64,000 bases of DNA from Planctomycetota bacterium (GCA_029259745.1 JAJDEO010000035.1:34318-98317); one strand, 5' to 3'. Shown: positions 53,399-63,016, numbered from the stretch's first letter. Translations and numbers: made by a program. The notes: generated by a model not told the origin, from the letters alone.

Positions 53399-54252
53399 CG
53401 CCGTCAGTGCGTCCTCTGCCGCCAGCTCAGCGCCCGTCGGTGATGGGCGTGCTGAACGTCACGCCGGACTCCTTCAGTGACGGCGGGCGTCACGCCGATC
53501 CCGGCGCGGCGCTCGACGCGGCGCTGGCGATGGAAGCCGCCGGGGTCGGTTTGATCGACATCGGAGCCGTCTCGGCCCGTCCCGGTGCCGAGTTGCTCTC
53601 CACCGACGCAGAGTGGGCGCGGCTCGAGCCCGTTCTCGGGGCCGTGCGGGACGGGACGACGGTTCCCCTGTCGCTCGAGACGACGAATCCCGAGGTGCTC
53701 GCGCGGGCGCTCGAGATCGGCGTCGATCTGCTCAACGAGATCACGGCTGGAACGGCTGGCGAGCGGCTTTTCGAGCTGGCAGGCGCGGCCGGGATCCCGG
53801 TTGCGATCATGCATGCCCGCGGCACGCCCGCGACGATGCAGGACGAGCCGCACTACGACGACGTCCTGGGCGAGGTGCAGGCCGAGCTGCTGGAAGCCGT
53901 GGCGCGGGCGCGGGCGGCCGGCGTGGCCGAGGACGCGATCATGCTCGATCCTGGGATCGGATTCGCCAAGCGCCTGTCCGACAACCTCGGGCTGCTCGCT
54001 GCGCTGACGGCGATGCGGAAATGGGGCTATCCCCTCATGCTCGGGTGCTCACGGAAGTCGTTCCTCGGCCAGATCACGGGCCGGGCGGTCGATGCCCGCG
54101 AACACGCGACGACGGCCACGCCGGTCTGGGGTGCCCTGTGCGGTGTGTCGCTGATCCGGGTCCACGACGTCGAGGCCGCCGTCGACGCGCTCGCCGTGAT
54201 CGCCGCGATCACGTCCGGCGGCGCGGTGGCTCGCCCGTCCGTCGACCGGTAA
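53395..54252 (+). CDS. folP: Dihydropteroate synthase
   Basis: 285 residues. Folate pathway enzyme joining p-aminobenzoate to the pterin diphosphate. Signatures: VMGVLNVTPDSFSDGGRH at the start, IDIGAVSARPGAELLS (the loop that normally reads GGESTRPG, altered here to GAVSARPG), DPGIGFAKRLSDNL, and LMLGCSRKSFLGQ. The GTG at 53395 overlaps the ftsH stop (GTGA). The altered pABA loop is unusual; the remaining catalytic residues are intact. Confidence 0.94.
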
Positions 54253-54284
54253 CCTCAGCTCATCCCGCCAAGCAGCCCGCACCC

Positions 54285-55454
54285 ATGACCGACGCGTACG
54301 ACAATCCGTTCGAGCGCTACACCTACAAGAGCGACCTCATCGAGCAGATCCGCGCCGCCGATGGCCGCGCGAGCTTCGGCCGTGTGACGGTGCGCACGGC
54401 GCGTAGCTTCGGCTTCTGCTGGGGCGTCGATCGCGCCGTCGCGATGGTGTGGGACACATTGGCCGAACACCCAGATCGTCCGATCTGGCTGCTCGATCAG
54501 ATCATCCACAACCCGCGCGTGAACGCCGACTTCAAGAGCAAGGGCGTGCGCTTCATTCGCGGCCCCTTCGCTGTCGACGACGGCGGCCCACGCGAACCCC
54601 AGCGCGACGACATCGTCGTCATCCCCGCCTTCTCGGCAACGGTCGAGGACACGCGTTGGCTCCAAGGGATCGGCTGCACGATCGTCGACACGACATGCCC
54701 GTGGGTGATCAAGCCGCACAAGCGCAGTCAGCGCTACGTGAAGGACGGCTTCACGACGTTGATCCACGGCCTCGTCCACCACGAAGAAACGCACGCGTCA
54801 TGCAGCCTCATCGCGTCGGAGGGCGGACGCTTCATCGTGGTCGCCGACCGTGAGCAGGCGAGCTGGGTCTGCGACACGATCCGCAGCTCGATCACCTTCG
54901 AGGAACTCGCCCGCCGTCTGCCCGATGACGCGCTGAGTTCAGGGTTCGCCGAGGAGCACCTGCACCAACTCGGCACGATCAACCAGACGACGATGCTCGC
55001 GGCCGAGACGCGCCAGATCGAAGCCGATGTGCGCGCCGCGATGTCGGAGCGTTACGCCGACGATGACATCACCGATCACTTCCGCGAACTCAACACGATC
55101 TGCGGAGCCACGCAGGACAACCAAGACTCCGTCGTCGCGCTCGTCGAAGAAGGCGTGCTCGATCTCATGGTGGTGGTTGGAGGTTATGACAGCAGCAACA
55201 CGCGCAATCTCACGCGTGTCGGTGCCGATCACTTCCCGAGCTACCACGTCGATGGTCCCGGCGTGATCGCGTCGGACACGATTCGCCACCGGTGCCCCGA
55301 GAAGGGCACGTTCGTCGACACGAACGACTGGCTGCCCGCGGGCGACGTGGTCATCGGCTTCACGGCCGGTGCATCGACGCCCGACGCGCTGCTCGCCGAG
55401 ACGATCGAACGCGTGCTCAGCGTGGCCGGTGAGTCGGTGGAGGTGGCGCGCTGA
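54285..55454 (+). CDS. ispH: 4-hydroxy-3-methylbut-2-enyl diphosphate reductase
   Basis: 389 residues, the long plant/cyanobacterial-type IspH. Last step of the MEP isoprenoid pathway. The three iron-sulfur cysteines are C45 in RSFGFCWGVDRAV, C138 in IVDTTCPWV and C273 in NTICGATQ; GGYDSSNT and FTAGASTP complete the active site. The 32-base gap after folP is the largest in this part of the run. Placed between folP and cdaA, unrelated in pathway. Confidence 0.96.
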   Translation: MTDAYDNPFERYTYKSDLIEQIRAADGRASFGRVTVRTARSFGFCWGVDRAVAMVWDTLAEHPDRPIWLLDQIIHNPRVNADFKSKGVRFIRGPFAVDDGGPREPQRDDIVVIPAFSATVEDTRWLQGIGCTIVDTTCPWVIKPHKRSQRYVKDGFTTLIHGLVHHEETHASCSLIASEGGRFIVVADREQASWVCDTIRSSITFEELARRLPDDALSSGFAEEHLHQLGTINQTTMLAAETRQIEADVRAAMSERYADDDITDHFRELNTICGATQDNQDSVVALVEEGVLDLMVVVGGYDSSNTRNLTRVGADHFPSYHVDGPGVIASDTIRHRCPEKGTFVDTNDWLPAGDVVIGFTAGASTPDALLAETIERVLSVAGESVEVAR

Positions 55455-55476
55455 CCTCGCGCGTCGGAGGAGCGAC

Positions 55477-56343
55477 ATGTCGTTCGCGATGATCGATCTC
55501 GGTGACATGGACGGCGGCGAAGTGCTCGAAGCCGCCATCGAGATCGGTTTGCTCTGGTGGTTCTTCTACGTCGTGCTGCGCTTCCTACACGGCACGCGCG
55601 GCCTGGCGATCATGAAGGGCGTGCTCGTCGCGATCACGTCGCTCGTGCTCGGCATCATCGTCATCGCTCAGACGCTCGACCTGAACTTCTCGCGGCTGAC
55701 CGTCGCCGGCGGATACCTGCTGCAGTTCATGTCGATCCTGCTCATCGTCATGTTCCAGCCCGAGCTGCGGCGCGGCTTCACGCGCCTGGCGGAAGCTGGC
55801 GGGCGCGGAGCGCGCGTCGGCGGAGCTGTCGACCTCGACGGCATCGTGCAGTCGGTCGTGGCGCTGTCGCGCGACGCCACGGGCGCATTGATCGTCTTCG
55901 AGCAACAGACCGGCGTGTTCGGTCTCGAGGACACCGGCGTCCCGCTCGACTCGGCGCTCTCGGGTCCGCTCATCGAGTCGGTGTTCTATCCCAAGAGCCC
56001 GCTGCACGATGGCGCCGTGGTGGTGCGCGATGGGCGTGTCGTCGCGGCCTCGTGCATGCTGCCGCTCACGGATGACCCGCGCATCCCGCGCAACCTCGGC
56101 AGCCGTCACCGCGCAGCGATCGGCGTCACCGAAGAGAGCGACGCCGTCGTCGTGATCGTGTCCGAAGAGACGGGCACCATCACCGTCTGTCGTCGTGGGC
56201 AGCTCCAGGTGATGAGCGACGGCGCCGAGCTGCGTGCCGCACTCGTGGCGCACGTTCCGGCCTTCGCGTCGTTCGACGCGGCGAACGACAAGGACACCGA
56301 TCAAGCGCAGGAGTCCACTCCTGAACCCGTGGAGGCGGCATGA
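55477..56343 (+). CDS. cdaA: Diadenylate cyclase (CdaA type)
   Basis: 288 residues. Three N-terminal membrane helices (IGLLWWFFYVVLRFL, LVAITSLVLGIIVIAQ, LLQFMSILLIVMF) lead into a DisA-N (DAC) domain that makes c-di-AMP from two ATP: the DGA motif is at 178-180 (SPLHDGAVVV) and RHR at 210-212 (GSRHRAAIGV). GGAGGA lies 7 bases before the ATG. Joined by ATGA to the YbbR-domain gene and followed by glmM, the same order as the cdaA-cdaR-glmM set of Firmicutes. Confidence 0.95.
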   Translation: MSFAMIDLGDMDGGEVLEAAIEIGLLWWFFYVVLRFLHGTRGLAIMKGVLVAITSLVLGIIVIAQTLDLNFSRLTVAGGYLLQFMSILLIVMFQPELRRGFTRLAEAGGRGARVGGAVDLDGIVQSVVALSRDATGALIVFEQQTGVFGLEDTGVPLDSALSGPLIESVFYPKSPLHDGAVVVRDGRVVAASCMLPLTDDPRIPRNLGSRHRAAIGVTEESDAVVVIVSEETGTITVCRRGQLQVMSDGAELRAALVAHVPAFASFDAANDKDTDQAQESTPEPVEAA

Positions 56344-57434
56344 ACAACGTGCAACGAGGTTGGGTGTGGCGCACGTTCCGATTCGACATCGGGCGCAAGG
56401 TCATGGCGTTCGGCCTCGCGTCGGTGCTGTGGTACCTGCTCTTCACGTGGGTCGTCGAGAAGGACGGCAAGGCCTTGCCCGTCGTTTCCGTCGCGACGAT
56501 CGACGATGCTCGTCAGCAGGCGGAGATCACGCCGGGCGTCTACCTCGTCGTTCCCGAGGGGCTCATCGTGCGCTCGAATCGGCCCGCGAAGATCGACATC
56601 GACTACGCGGGATCGCGCGAGGAGATCCGCGACCTCCGTCCCTCCGTCATCATCGAGCTCACCGACGCACTGTTGGGCACGGACGACGAAGGTGAGATCA
56701 CGATCCCGATCACGCGCAACAAGTTCAGGTTCCGCGGCAACGAACCGGACTTCTCCGAGTTCAAGATCCGCGATGAGAAGCTCACCGTCGACATCGTGCG
56801 TGAGTCGGTCGCGGAGATCACGATCGGCGGCGCCAACGCACGCGTGTTCGGGCGTCCCCAGGAGAGTTACTCGTTCGAGAGCGGCAGCATCACGACCGTG
56901 CCCAACACCGTCGCGATCCGCGGCCCGAAGCCGCTCATCGATGGGTTCGTCAGCGATCCGTCGACGCTTGCCCTCGAGCCGGTCAGTGTTGAAGGGCGTC
57001 TCGGGCAGGTGCGTCAGAACGTCGACCTCGATGAACAGCTGCGCGCCAGCCAGGTCGAGCTGCTCAGTGGCCTGGTCATGGTGACGGTGCCGATCCAGCC
57101 CGACCCGATGTCGAAGGAGCTGCGCTCGGTGCCCGTTCACTACGTCGGCGATGACGACCTGGCCCTCGCCGGGCGCCGCGTCAAGGTGACCACGCGCGAG
57201 ATCGACCTCCTCGTGAGCGGCCCGAAGGCGATCGTGAATCGCGGCGAAGACTGGCTGCGGCGCAAGATCTTCCTGCGTCACCAGTGGAGCGGCGACCTCG
57301 AGGAGGGGCGCGAGCCGGTCAATATCGTCATCGATCTGGCCGATGCCGACGAGCTCAGCCAGCTCACCGTCACGGATCGGATGGGCGGTCCGCCCCAGAT
57401 CACGTTCGAGCTCGAGGCCATCGACGACGGCTGA
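56340..57434 (+). CDS. cdaR: YbbR-domain protein (CdaR-like)
   Basis: 364 residues. One N-terminal helix (VMAFGLASVLWYLLFTWVV) anchors an external beta-rich region of about four YbbR-type repeats, seen as recurrent phrases TVPNTVAIRGPKPLIDGFV, LEPVSVEGRLGQVRQNVDL and MVTVPIQPDP. CdaR-type proteins bind and tune CdaA across the membrane. Overlaps cdaA by ATGA. Confidence 0.88.
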   Translation: MNNVQRGWVWRTFRFDIGRKVMAFGLASVLWYLLFTWVVEKDGKALPVVSVATIDDARQQAEITPGVYLVVPEGLIVRSNRPAKIDIDYAGSREEIRDLRPSVIIELTDALLGTDDEGEITIPITRNKFRFRGNEPDFSEFKIRDEKLTVDIVRESVAEITIGGANARVFGRPQESYSFESGSITTVPNTVAIRGPKPLIDGFVSDPSTLALEPVSVEGRLGQVRQNVDLDEQLRASQVELLSGLVMVTVPIQPDPMSKELRSVPVHYVGDDDLALAGRRVKVTTREIDLLVSGPKAIVNRGEDWLRRKIFLRHQWSGDLEEGREPVNIVIDLADADELSQLTVTDRMGGPPQITFELEAIDDG

Positions 57435-57497
57435 TGTTCGGACGACGCGGCCTCAACCGCTGCACCCTCGACCGACGATGGAGGCGAGGTCCCTTGA

Positions 57498-57526
57498 TCC
57501 CTGAGATGACAGGTCCCTGAGATGAC
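57498..57526 (+). repeat. 13-bp direct repeat in the cdaR-glmM gap
   Basis: TCCCTGAGATGAC occurs at 57498-57510 and again at 57514-57526, a 16-base period, 10 bases before the glmM ATG. The only noncoding break of note in this part of the run. Confidence 0.7.
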
Positions 57527-57535
57527 TGGCGCAGC

Positions 57536-58891
57536 ATGAGTCGACGTTGGTTCGGAACGGATGGCATTCGCGGGCGTTACGGCGTCGGAGCCCTCACCGT
57601 GCCCTTTCTCGAGCAGCTCGGTGTCGCGCTCGGTGAGCAGGCCGGCGCGGGGTCGACGTTCCTGATCGCGCGCGACACGCGCGAGTCGGGGCCGACGATC
57701 GTCGAGGCTCTGAGTGCCGGGCTCGGTGCGACGGGCGTGAAGGTGATCGACCTCGGCGTCGTCCCGACGGCGGGGCTGCCGATGGCGATGCGCGCGCGCG
57801 GGATCGAGTACGGAGCCGTGATCTCGGCGTCGCACAACCCGTGGGACGACAACGGCGTGAAGATCTTCGGCCCCGGCGGGCTCAAGCTCGACGACGACAC
57901 CGAGCATGCCGTCGAGGAGCGCGTCGACGCGCTCCTCGCGGAGGCGCGTGAGCTGTCGGCGCGCGCCGAGACGACGGTCGAGAACGGCGCGAGCGCCTAC
58001 CGCCGCGCGATTCTTGCAGCGGTCGAAGGCCTGGACCTCGGCGGGATGGAGATCGCCGTCGACTGCGCGAACGGCTCGGCGAGCGCCACCGCGCCGGCCG
58101 TGCTGACGTCGCTCGGCGCCCAGGTCACGTCCCTGCACGACGAGCCCGATGGCCGAAACATCAACGCAGCCTGCGGGTCGACGCACCTCGGTTCCCTCGC
58201 ACGGCACGTGTCATCCGGCCGATACGACCTCGGCCTCGCGTTCGACGGCGACGCCGATCGCGTACTGATGGTGGACGGCCGCGGCCGCACCTGCAGCGGC
58301 GATCACATGCTCGGCCTGCTCGGCACGTGGATGGCCGAGCGCGGCGAGCTTGTCGGCAATCAGGTCGTCGCGACGGTGATGAGCAACCTCGGGCTCCAGC
58401 GCTTCCTCGACGGTCACGGCATCGCCCTACAGCGCACGAAGGTCGGCGATCGGCACGTGCTCGCCGCGATGCTGAAAGACGACCTCGCCCTGGGCGGCGA
58501 AGACAGCGGCCACGTCCTGCTGCGCATGCACGGTGAGCTCGTCGGCGACGGCCTGTTCACGGCCCTCGCGGTGCTCCGCGCGCTGCGCGAGACGGGGCGC
58601 TCGCTCGCCGACATCGTCGACGCCGTCGCCCGCGTGCCGCAGAAGCTCATCAACGTCCCGGTCGCCGAACGCCCGCCCGTCGCCGAGCTGCCCGAACTCA
58701 ACGCGCGCGTCGCGGCGGCCGAGCAGGCCCACGGCGACGCGATCCGCATCGTGCTGCGCTACTCGGGCACCGAGCCACTCGCGCGCGTGATGGTCGAAGG
58801 CCTCGAGGCCCACGTCGTCGACAGCGTCTCGGCCGAACTCGCCGAAGCCTGGCCCGCCGAGATCAGCGCACGCGTCGGGCGCCCCGGATGA
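57536..58891 (+). CDS. glmM: Phosphoglucosamine mutase
   Basis: 451 residues, normal for GlmM. It interconverts glucosamine-6-P and glucosamine-1-P for UDP-GlcNAc. The opening RRWFGTDGIRGRYG, catalytic S99 in ISASHNPWDDNGVK, metal loop DGDADR at 237-242, sugar loop GGEDSGHVLL and the phosphate loop RYSGTEPLARVMVEG are all present. No clear Shine-Dalgarno at the 57536 ATG. Overlaps tsaB by ATGA. The link with cdaA/cdaR fits c-di-AMP control of cell-wall precursor supply seen in Firmicutes. Confidence 0.96.
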   Translation: MSRRWFGTDGIRGRYGVGALTVPFLEQLGVALGEQAGAGSTFLIARDTRESGPTIVEALSAGLGATGVKVIDLGVVPTAGLPMAMRARGIEYGAVISASHNPWDDNGVKIFGPGGLKLDDDTEHAVEERVDALLAEARELSARAETTVENGASAYRRAILAAVEGLDLGGMEIAVDCANGSASATAPAVLTSLGAQVTSLHDEPDGRNINAACGSTHLGSLARHVSSGRYDLGLAFDGDADRVLMVDGRGRTCSGDHMLGLLGTWMAERGELVGNQVVATVMSNLGLQRFLDGHGIALQRTKVGDRHVLAAMLKDDLALGGEDSGHVLLRMHGELVGDGLFTALAVLRALRETGRSLADIVDAVARVPQKLINVPVAERPPVAELPELNARVAAAEQAHGDAIRIVLRYSGTEPLARVMVEGLEAHVVDSVSAELAEAWPAEISARVGRPG

Positions 58892-59568
58892 CGAACGGAC
58901 CGATCCTCGCCCTCGACGCTTCGGTGCGGGCCGCCAGCGCGGCGCTGCTCGATGCCGACGGCGGGCTGCTCGGACGCTGGCAGCAGCAGACGGGCACGAT
59001 GGGCACGGCCGAACTCGCGCCGGCTGTCGCGGGGTTGCTCGAAGCCTCCGGCGTCACGGCGCATGACCTCGGCGGCGTGGCTGTGGGGATCGGTCCGGGG
59101 TCGTACACGGGCCTACGCGCGGGGATCGCCTTCGCGCGCGCGATCACGCACGCGACGGGCTGCCCGCTGGCGGGCGTGGCGTCGGTGGCCGCCGCCGCTC
59201 TGCACGTTCTCGACGACGACCCGGATCTCGCGAGCGTGATCGTCCTCATCGACGCGCGGCGCGACGAGCATTACCGGGCCGATTACGCGCGTCCCGCCGA
59301 CGCGGCGGCACTGCTCGACGAGTGGTGCGCCCCGCGGCTCATCGCCACCGACGTGTCGACGGCGCTCAGTGTTCCCGGCGCGCAGCCTGCGGCTCACCAT
59401 GACGAGAGCCGCGTTTCCATCGTTCGTGAGCCGGTCCCGGACGCGTACGATGTCGGTCGGCTGGGGCGTTTGAAGTTGGCAGCCGGCGGCGACGATCCTG
59501 CCACCGTGTTGCCGCTCTATCTCAAACGCTCGCACGCCGAGATCGCGCTCGAAGAACGCTCCCGTTGA
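58888..59568 (+). CDS. tsaB: tRNA t6A biosynthesis protein TsaB
   Basis: 226 residues. The ASKHA-fold opening ILALDASVRAASAALLD and GIGPGSYTGLRAGIAFAR are diagnostic for TsaB (YeaZ), the partner that activates TsaD in the threonylcarbamoyl-A37 tRNA modification complex. The C-terminal half (LIDARRDEHYRADYA, VLPLYLKRSHAE) is family-typical. ATGA overlap with glmM; 37 bases to alr. Confidence 0.93.
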   Translation: MTNGPILALDASVRAASAALLDADGGLLGRWQQQTGTMGTAELAPAVAGLLEASGVTAHDLGGVAVGIGPGSYTGLRAGIAFARAITHATGCPLAGVASVAAAALHVLDDDPDLASVIVLIDARRDEHYRADYARPADAAALLDEWCAPRLIATDVSTALSVPGAQPAAHHDESRVSIVREPVPDAYDVGRLGRLKLAAGGDDPATVLPLYLKRSHAEIALEERSR

Positions 59569-59605
59569 CGCGGGGGCTCGTCCACCTCGCCGGGAGTTTT
59601 CATCG

Positions 59606-60817
59606 ATGACAGCCGCGCGTCACCGCGTTTGGGCCGACGTCGATCTCGGTGCCTTGAAGCGCAATCTCGCGCGCGTCGTCGCGTGCGTCGAGGCCTCGCC
59701 GTCGCGACGGACGCCGGGTGCGCCGTGCGTCATGGCTGTCGTGAAGGCCGATGCCTACGGTCACGGTGCGGTGCCGGTCGCGCGTGCGCTCGTCGGCGAA
59801 CCCGGCCTGTGGGGCTTCGGCGTCGGCGACAGCAACGAGGCACTCGAACTCTGCGCCGCCGGCATCCGCGCGCCGATCCTCACCCTCGGCACGATCATCG
59901 AAGACGAGGTGCCCGCCGTCGTCAGCCACGACGTCCGCGTCTGCATCCACTCGATGGACCGCATCCGGAGTCTCGAACGCGAGGCACAGCGCCAAGGCCG
60001 TCGCCCGAGCGTGCACCTCATGGTCGACACCGGCATGGGTCGTCTCGGCGCCCATCCGCCGCGCGCCGCCGAGTTGGCCCGCGCCGTCGCGGAGAGCCCG
60101 TGGCTCGAGTTCGAAGGGCTCGCCACGCATTCCTCGCCCACGCGCCCCGGCCATCCCTTCGCGCGCATGCAGCACGAACGACTCGCCGAACTCGTCGCCA
60201 CGCTCGAAGCCGAAGGCATCCGGCCGCGTCTCATCCACATGGCGAACACGGCGGCGATGCTCGGTGACATCGGGCTCGACTTCGACCTCGTGCGGCCGGG
60301 CATCGCGCTCTACGGCGTTGTCGGCCCCGACGTCCTGAGGGCCTTCCCCGACATCGGTCTCGAACCCGTGCTGAGCCTGCGCACGCAGGTCGTCTACCTC
60401 AAGGATGTCCCGGCGAACACACCGATCGGCTACAACGGCACGCACGTCACGTCGGCTCCGACGCGCATCGCGACCGTGCCTGTCGGTTACGACGACGGCC
60501 TCTCGTATCGGCTGAGCAACTGCGGTTCGGCGCTCGTGCGCGGGCAGACGGCGCCGATCGTCGGTTCGGTTTCGATGGACTACACGATGCTCGACGTCGG
60601 CCACATCGCCGATGTGCAGGTCGGCGACACGGTGACGTTGATCGGCAAGGACGGCGATGAGTCGATCGGCCTGAGTGACGTGGCGAGTTTGGTGGGGACG
60701 ATCCCTTACGAGATCGTCTGCTCGATCGGAAAGCGCGTGCGGCACGTGTATCGACGCGCGGACGTCGCGGCCGAGCGCGTGGGTGACGAAGAGATCGGCG
60801 GCGGAGGCATCGCATGA
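59606..60817 (+). CDS. alr: Alanine racemase
   Basis: 403 residues. PLP enzyme making D-alanine for peptidoglycan. PLP lysine K47 in VVKADAYGHGA, second catalytic Tyr near residue 276 in IGYNGTHVT, VDTGMGRLGAHP, HMANTAAML and SVSMDYTMLDVG in the C-terminal domain. The phrase SMDYTMLDV replaces the commoner SMDQ. GGGAG lies about 14 bases before the ATG. Its stop overlaps the manC start (ATGA). Confidence 0.94.
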   Translation: MTAARHRVWADVDLGALKRNLARVVACVEASPSRRTPGAPCVMAVVKADAYGHGAVPVARALVGEPGLWGFGVGDSNEALELCAAGIRAPILTLGTIIEDEVPAVVSHDVRVCIHSMDRIRSLEREAQRQGRRPSVHLMVDTGMGRLGAHPPRAAELARAVAESPWLEFEGLATHSSPTRPGHPFARMQHERLAELVATLEAEGIRPRLIHMANTAAMLGDIGLDFDLVRPGIALYGVVGPDVLRAFPDIGLEPVLSLRTQVVYLKDVPANTPIGYNGTHVTSAPTRIATVPVGYDDGLSYRLSNCGSALVRGQTAPIVGSVSMDYTMLDVGHIADVQVGDTVTLIGKDGDESIGLSDVASLVGTIPYEIVCSIGKRVRHVYRRADVAAERVGDEEIGGGGIA

Positions 60818-61899
60818 GCGGGTTGTTCGGTGTCCTGATGGCGGGCGGTTCGGGGACGCGCTTTTGGCCGGCGAGTCGGGTGCGTCGCCCCAAGCAGTTG
60901 CTTCCGATCGGTGGCGACGAGCCCTTGCTCGCGTTGACGAGTCGGCGCCTCGGCGACGTCATTCCGCCCGAGCGCCAGATGGTGATCACGAGCGCGCGCT
61001 ACGTCGACCAGGTGCGCGCGATGCTCACGGAGGTTCCGCCCGAGCAGGTGATCGGTGAGCCGAAAGGGCGCGACACGGCGGCCTGTGTCGGCCTCGCCGG
61101 GCGCCTCGTCGAACGCATCGACCCCGACGCGACGGTCGTCGCGATGCCGTCCGACCATGTCATCGAACCGATCGACGAGTTCCTCGCGCATCTCCAGGCC
61201 GCCGAGGCGGCGCTCGACGCCTCGCCGGGCTCCGTGCTCGTCTTCGGCGTCGAACCCGACCGCCCGGCCACCGGCTATGGCTACCTGCGCCGCGGCGCGT
61301 CGATCGGTGAGCGCGGCGGGCGCGAAGTCCACGCGCTCGAGGCGTTCATCGAGAAGCCGAACGAAGAGCGCGCCAAGGAGATGCTCGCCGCGGGCGGCTA
61401 CTCGTGGAACGCGGGGCTGTTCGCCTTCCGCCCCGCGGCGCTGCGCGCGGCCTACGACGCACACCTTCCGTCGATGCGCGCTTCGCTCGATCGCATCGGT
61501 GCTGCGTATCTGCACGACGAGTTCGACCAGGTGCTCGCGGCCGAGTTCCCGAAGCTCGAGAAGATCTCGATCGATTACGGCGTGATGGAGAAGCTCGACG
61601 ATGCGCTGCTGATGCCGCTGCCGGTGCGCTGGGACGACGTCGGCGCGTGGGACGCGCTGGCGCGTCTCGCCGATGAGGACAGCGACGGAAACGTCGTCGA
61701 CGGGTCGGCCGTGGGAGTGAACTCGAGCGGCAACATCCTCTCGGCGAGCGAAGGCAGCGTCGTCGCCGTGCACGGCGTCGAAGGCCTCATCGTCGTCCAC
61801 ACGCCCGACGCCACGATGGTCTGCCGCCGCGACGACGCCCAAGGCGTCAAGGCGATCACCGAGGCGCTCAAGGCCAAGGGCTACGAGAGCTTCCTGTAG
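60814..61899 (+). CDS. manC: Mannose-1-phosphate guanylyltransferase
   Basis: 361 residues, the short form without the isomerase domain. It makes GDP-mannose from mannose-1-P and GTP. The nucleotide loop is LMAGGSGTRFWPASRVRRPK; further motifs are GEPKGRDTAAC, MPSDHVI, AFIEKPNEERAKEM, NAGLFAF and VRWDDVGAWDAL. Last gene of the long run; GDP-mannose would serve surface glycan made by the glycosyltransferases upstream, an inference. Confidence 0.93.
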   Translation: MSGLFGVLMAGGSGTRFWPASRVRRPKQLLPIGGDEPLLALTSRRLGDVIPPERQMVITSARYVDQVRAMLTEVPPEQVIGEPKGRDTAACVGLAGRLVERIDPDATVVAMPSDHVIEPIDEFLAHLQAAEAALDASPGSVLVFGVEPDRPATGYGYLRRGASIGERGGREVHALEAFIEKPNEERAKEMLAAGGYSWNAGLFAFRPAALRAAYDAHLPSMRASLDRIGAAYLHDEFDQVLAAEFPKLEKISIDYGVMEKLDDALLMPLPVRWDDVGAWDALARLADEDSDGNVVDGSAVGVNSSGNILSASEGSVVAVHGVEGLIVVHTPDATMVCRRDDAQGVKAITEALKAKGYESFL

Positions 61900-62021
61900 C
61901 GGCGTCTGGTTGTCGGCGCTCACCGCGGGGCTGTCGCTCGCCGAGGCATCCACGCGGGGCGCTACTGGGTCCGCCTCGATCGACGCGACACCGACGCCCT
62001 GATCGCCGAGCACGGTTGGTT

Positions 62022-62048
62022 GATGTCACCTCCGCGGGGAGTGACATC
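62022..62048. terminator. Hairpin downstream of manC
   Basis: GATGTCA (62022-62028) pairs with TGACATC (62042-62048), then CTCC (62030-62033) with GGAG (62038-62041) around a GCGG loop; one C (62029) is bulged. 11 bp in all. The likely end of the long operon transcript; no U-tract. Confidence 0.5.
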
Positions 62049-62122
62049 GCCCGCCTTTCCCAGTGACGCGTTGCGCGTTGAGATCGCATCGACATGCAGC
62101 GCGTCGTATCATGCGCCGCGAT

Positions 62123-62186
62123 TGGACGATCGTCCCGAGCTCGCAGCTGGGCCTTGCTGGTAACGCGAAGCGAGGCTTCTGACGGG
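62123..62186 (+). repeat. 64-bp dispersed repeat, copy 2
   Basis: Starts TGGACGATCGTC, passes through GCAGCTGGGCCTTGC and ends TTCTGACGGG; it matches copy 1 at 21156-21219 along its whole length. In this copy GAAGC-gag-GCTTC is a short palindrome, and GGTAAC (from 62159) can pair with GTTAC near 62217. Confidence 0.7.
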
Positions 62187-62242
62187 TTGCTAGACGCGTC
62201 CTGCTCGAGCCGCGCGGTTACTGGTCGCACACGGAGTCATCG

Positions 62243-63016
62243 ATGTCGAATGCCGAGTCGCCTTCGCCTGCCGAGTGGGCGGGGCTGTTGCGCGAGAACT
62301 GGGAGCTGCGGGCGCAGTCGCCGTCGCGTGATTTCTATGTCGCGTCGCATCCCGGATGGGATGACCCGGATGTGTGGGCCGACCAGGCCGGTGTCGATGC
62401 GACGCTGTTCTTGCATGGTCTCGATGAGGCGTGGCTGCACGGCGCCCAGGTGCTCGACGTCGGTTGCGGCGTCGGACGGCTTGCGCGCACGCTGCACGCC
62501 AAGTGCGCGACGTACACCGGCGTCGACATCTCCGAGTCGATGGTGGCCGAGGCCCGCCGGCGTCACGGCGACCTCGCCGGTGTCCGGTTCATCGTCGGGG
62601 ACGGTCTGACGCTTCCACCAGCCGCCTGCGATCAGACCTACGATTTCATCATCTCACTGGCCGTCTTCATCCACTGTCCGGCTGACGTCGTGGCGTCGAT
62701 CGTCAAAAGCGCCTACCAGCAGCTCGCACCGGGCGGCGAGTTCCGCTTCCAGCTCCGCGCCGATCCCAACGACCACGAAGGCGTCACGGCGGCACCGAGC
62801 GTCGATGCTCAGGCCGCGAGCGCCGAGGCGATGGAGTCGGCTGCGACGCCTGCGGACATGTCGCTCATCGAAGGCCACTACTACATGGGCCACGAGTTCA
62901 CGTACTCCGAGGCCCAGGCGCTGCTCGGGCAGATCGAAGGCGCCGACGCGACGGTCGTCCGCTTCGACTACGCGCACATCTATGGGATCGTGAAGCGTCC
63001 GATGTCCGGCGCGTGA
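62243..63016 (+). CDS. Class I SAM-dependent methyltransferase
   Basis: 257 residues. Motif I is VLDVGCGVGRLARTL, followed by YTGVDISESMVAEARRR and FIISLAVFIHCPADV, with a C-terminal HYYMGHEFTYSEAQALLG. The N-terminal helix region (WAGLLRENWELRAQSPSRDF) is typical of small methyltransferases near glycan clusters. Substrate unknown. A second methyltransferase follows after 22 bases. Confidence 0.88.
   Translation: MSNAESPSPAEWAGLLRENWELRAQSPSRDFYVASHPGWDDPDVWADQAGVDATLFLHGLDEAWLHGAQVLDVGCGVGRLARTLHAKCATYTGVDISESMVAEARRRHGDLAGVRFIVGDGLTLPPAACDQTYDFIISLAVFIHCPADVVASIVKSAYQQLAPGGEFRFQLRADPNDHEGVTAAPSVDAQAASAEAMESAATPADMSLIEGHYYMGHEFTYSEAQALLGQIEGADATVVRFDYAHIYGIVKRPMSGA

Larger units (their letters stand above)
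61900..62242. other. 343-base gap with repeat and hairpin, no gene
   Basis: Contains the 62022 hairpin and repeat copy 2. The manC frame stays open past its TAG to a TAA at 62161, with a stretch that reads GRYWVRLDRRDTDALIAEHG, but there is no start codon or ribosome binding site, so I do not call it a gene. Confidence 0.45.

Noticed and set aside
57498..57526. Direct repeat before glmM as a possible regulator site
   Set aside because: Two 13-bp copies alone, inside a probable operon, are as well explained by a small local duplication; kept as a repeat only.
61900..62163. In-frame extension of manC past its TAG, and a protein-like stretch
   Set aside because: ManC already has its normal C-terminus (KGYESFL). 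There is no start codon or ribosome binding site after the TAG, and the frame ends inside repeat copy 2.
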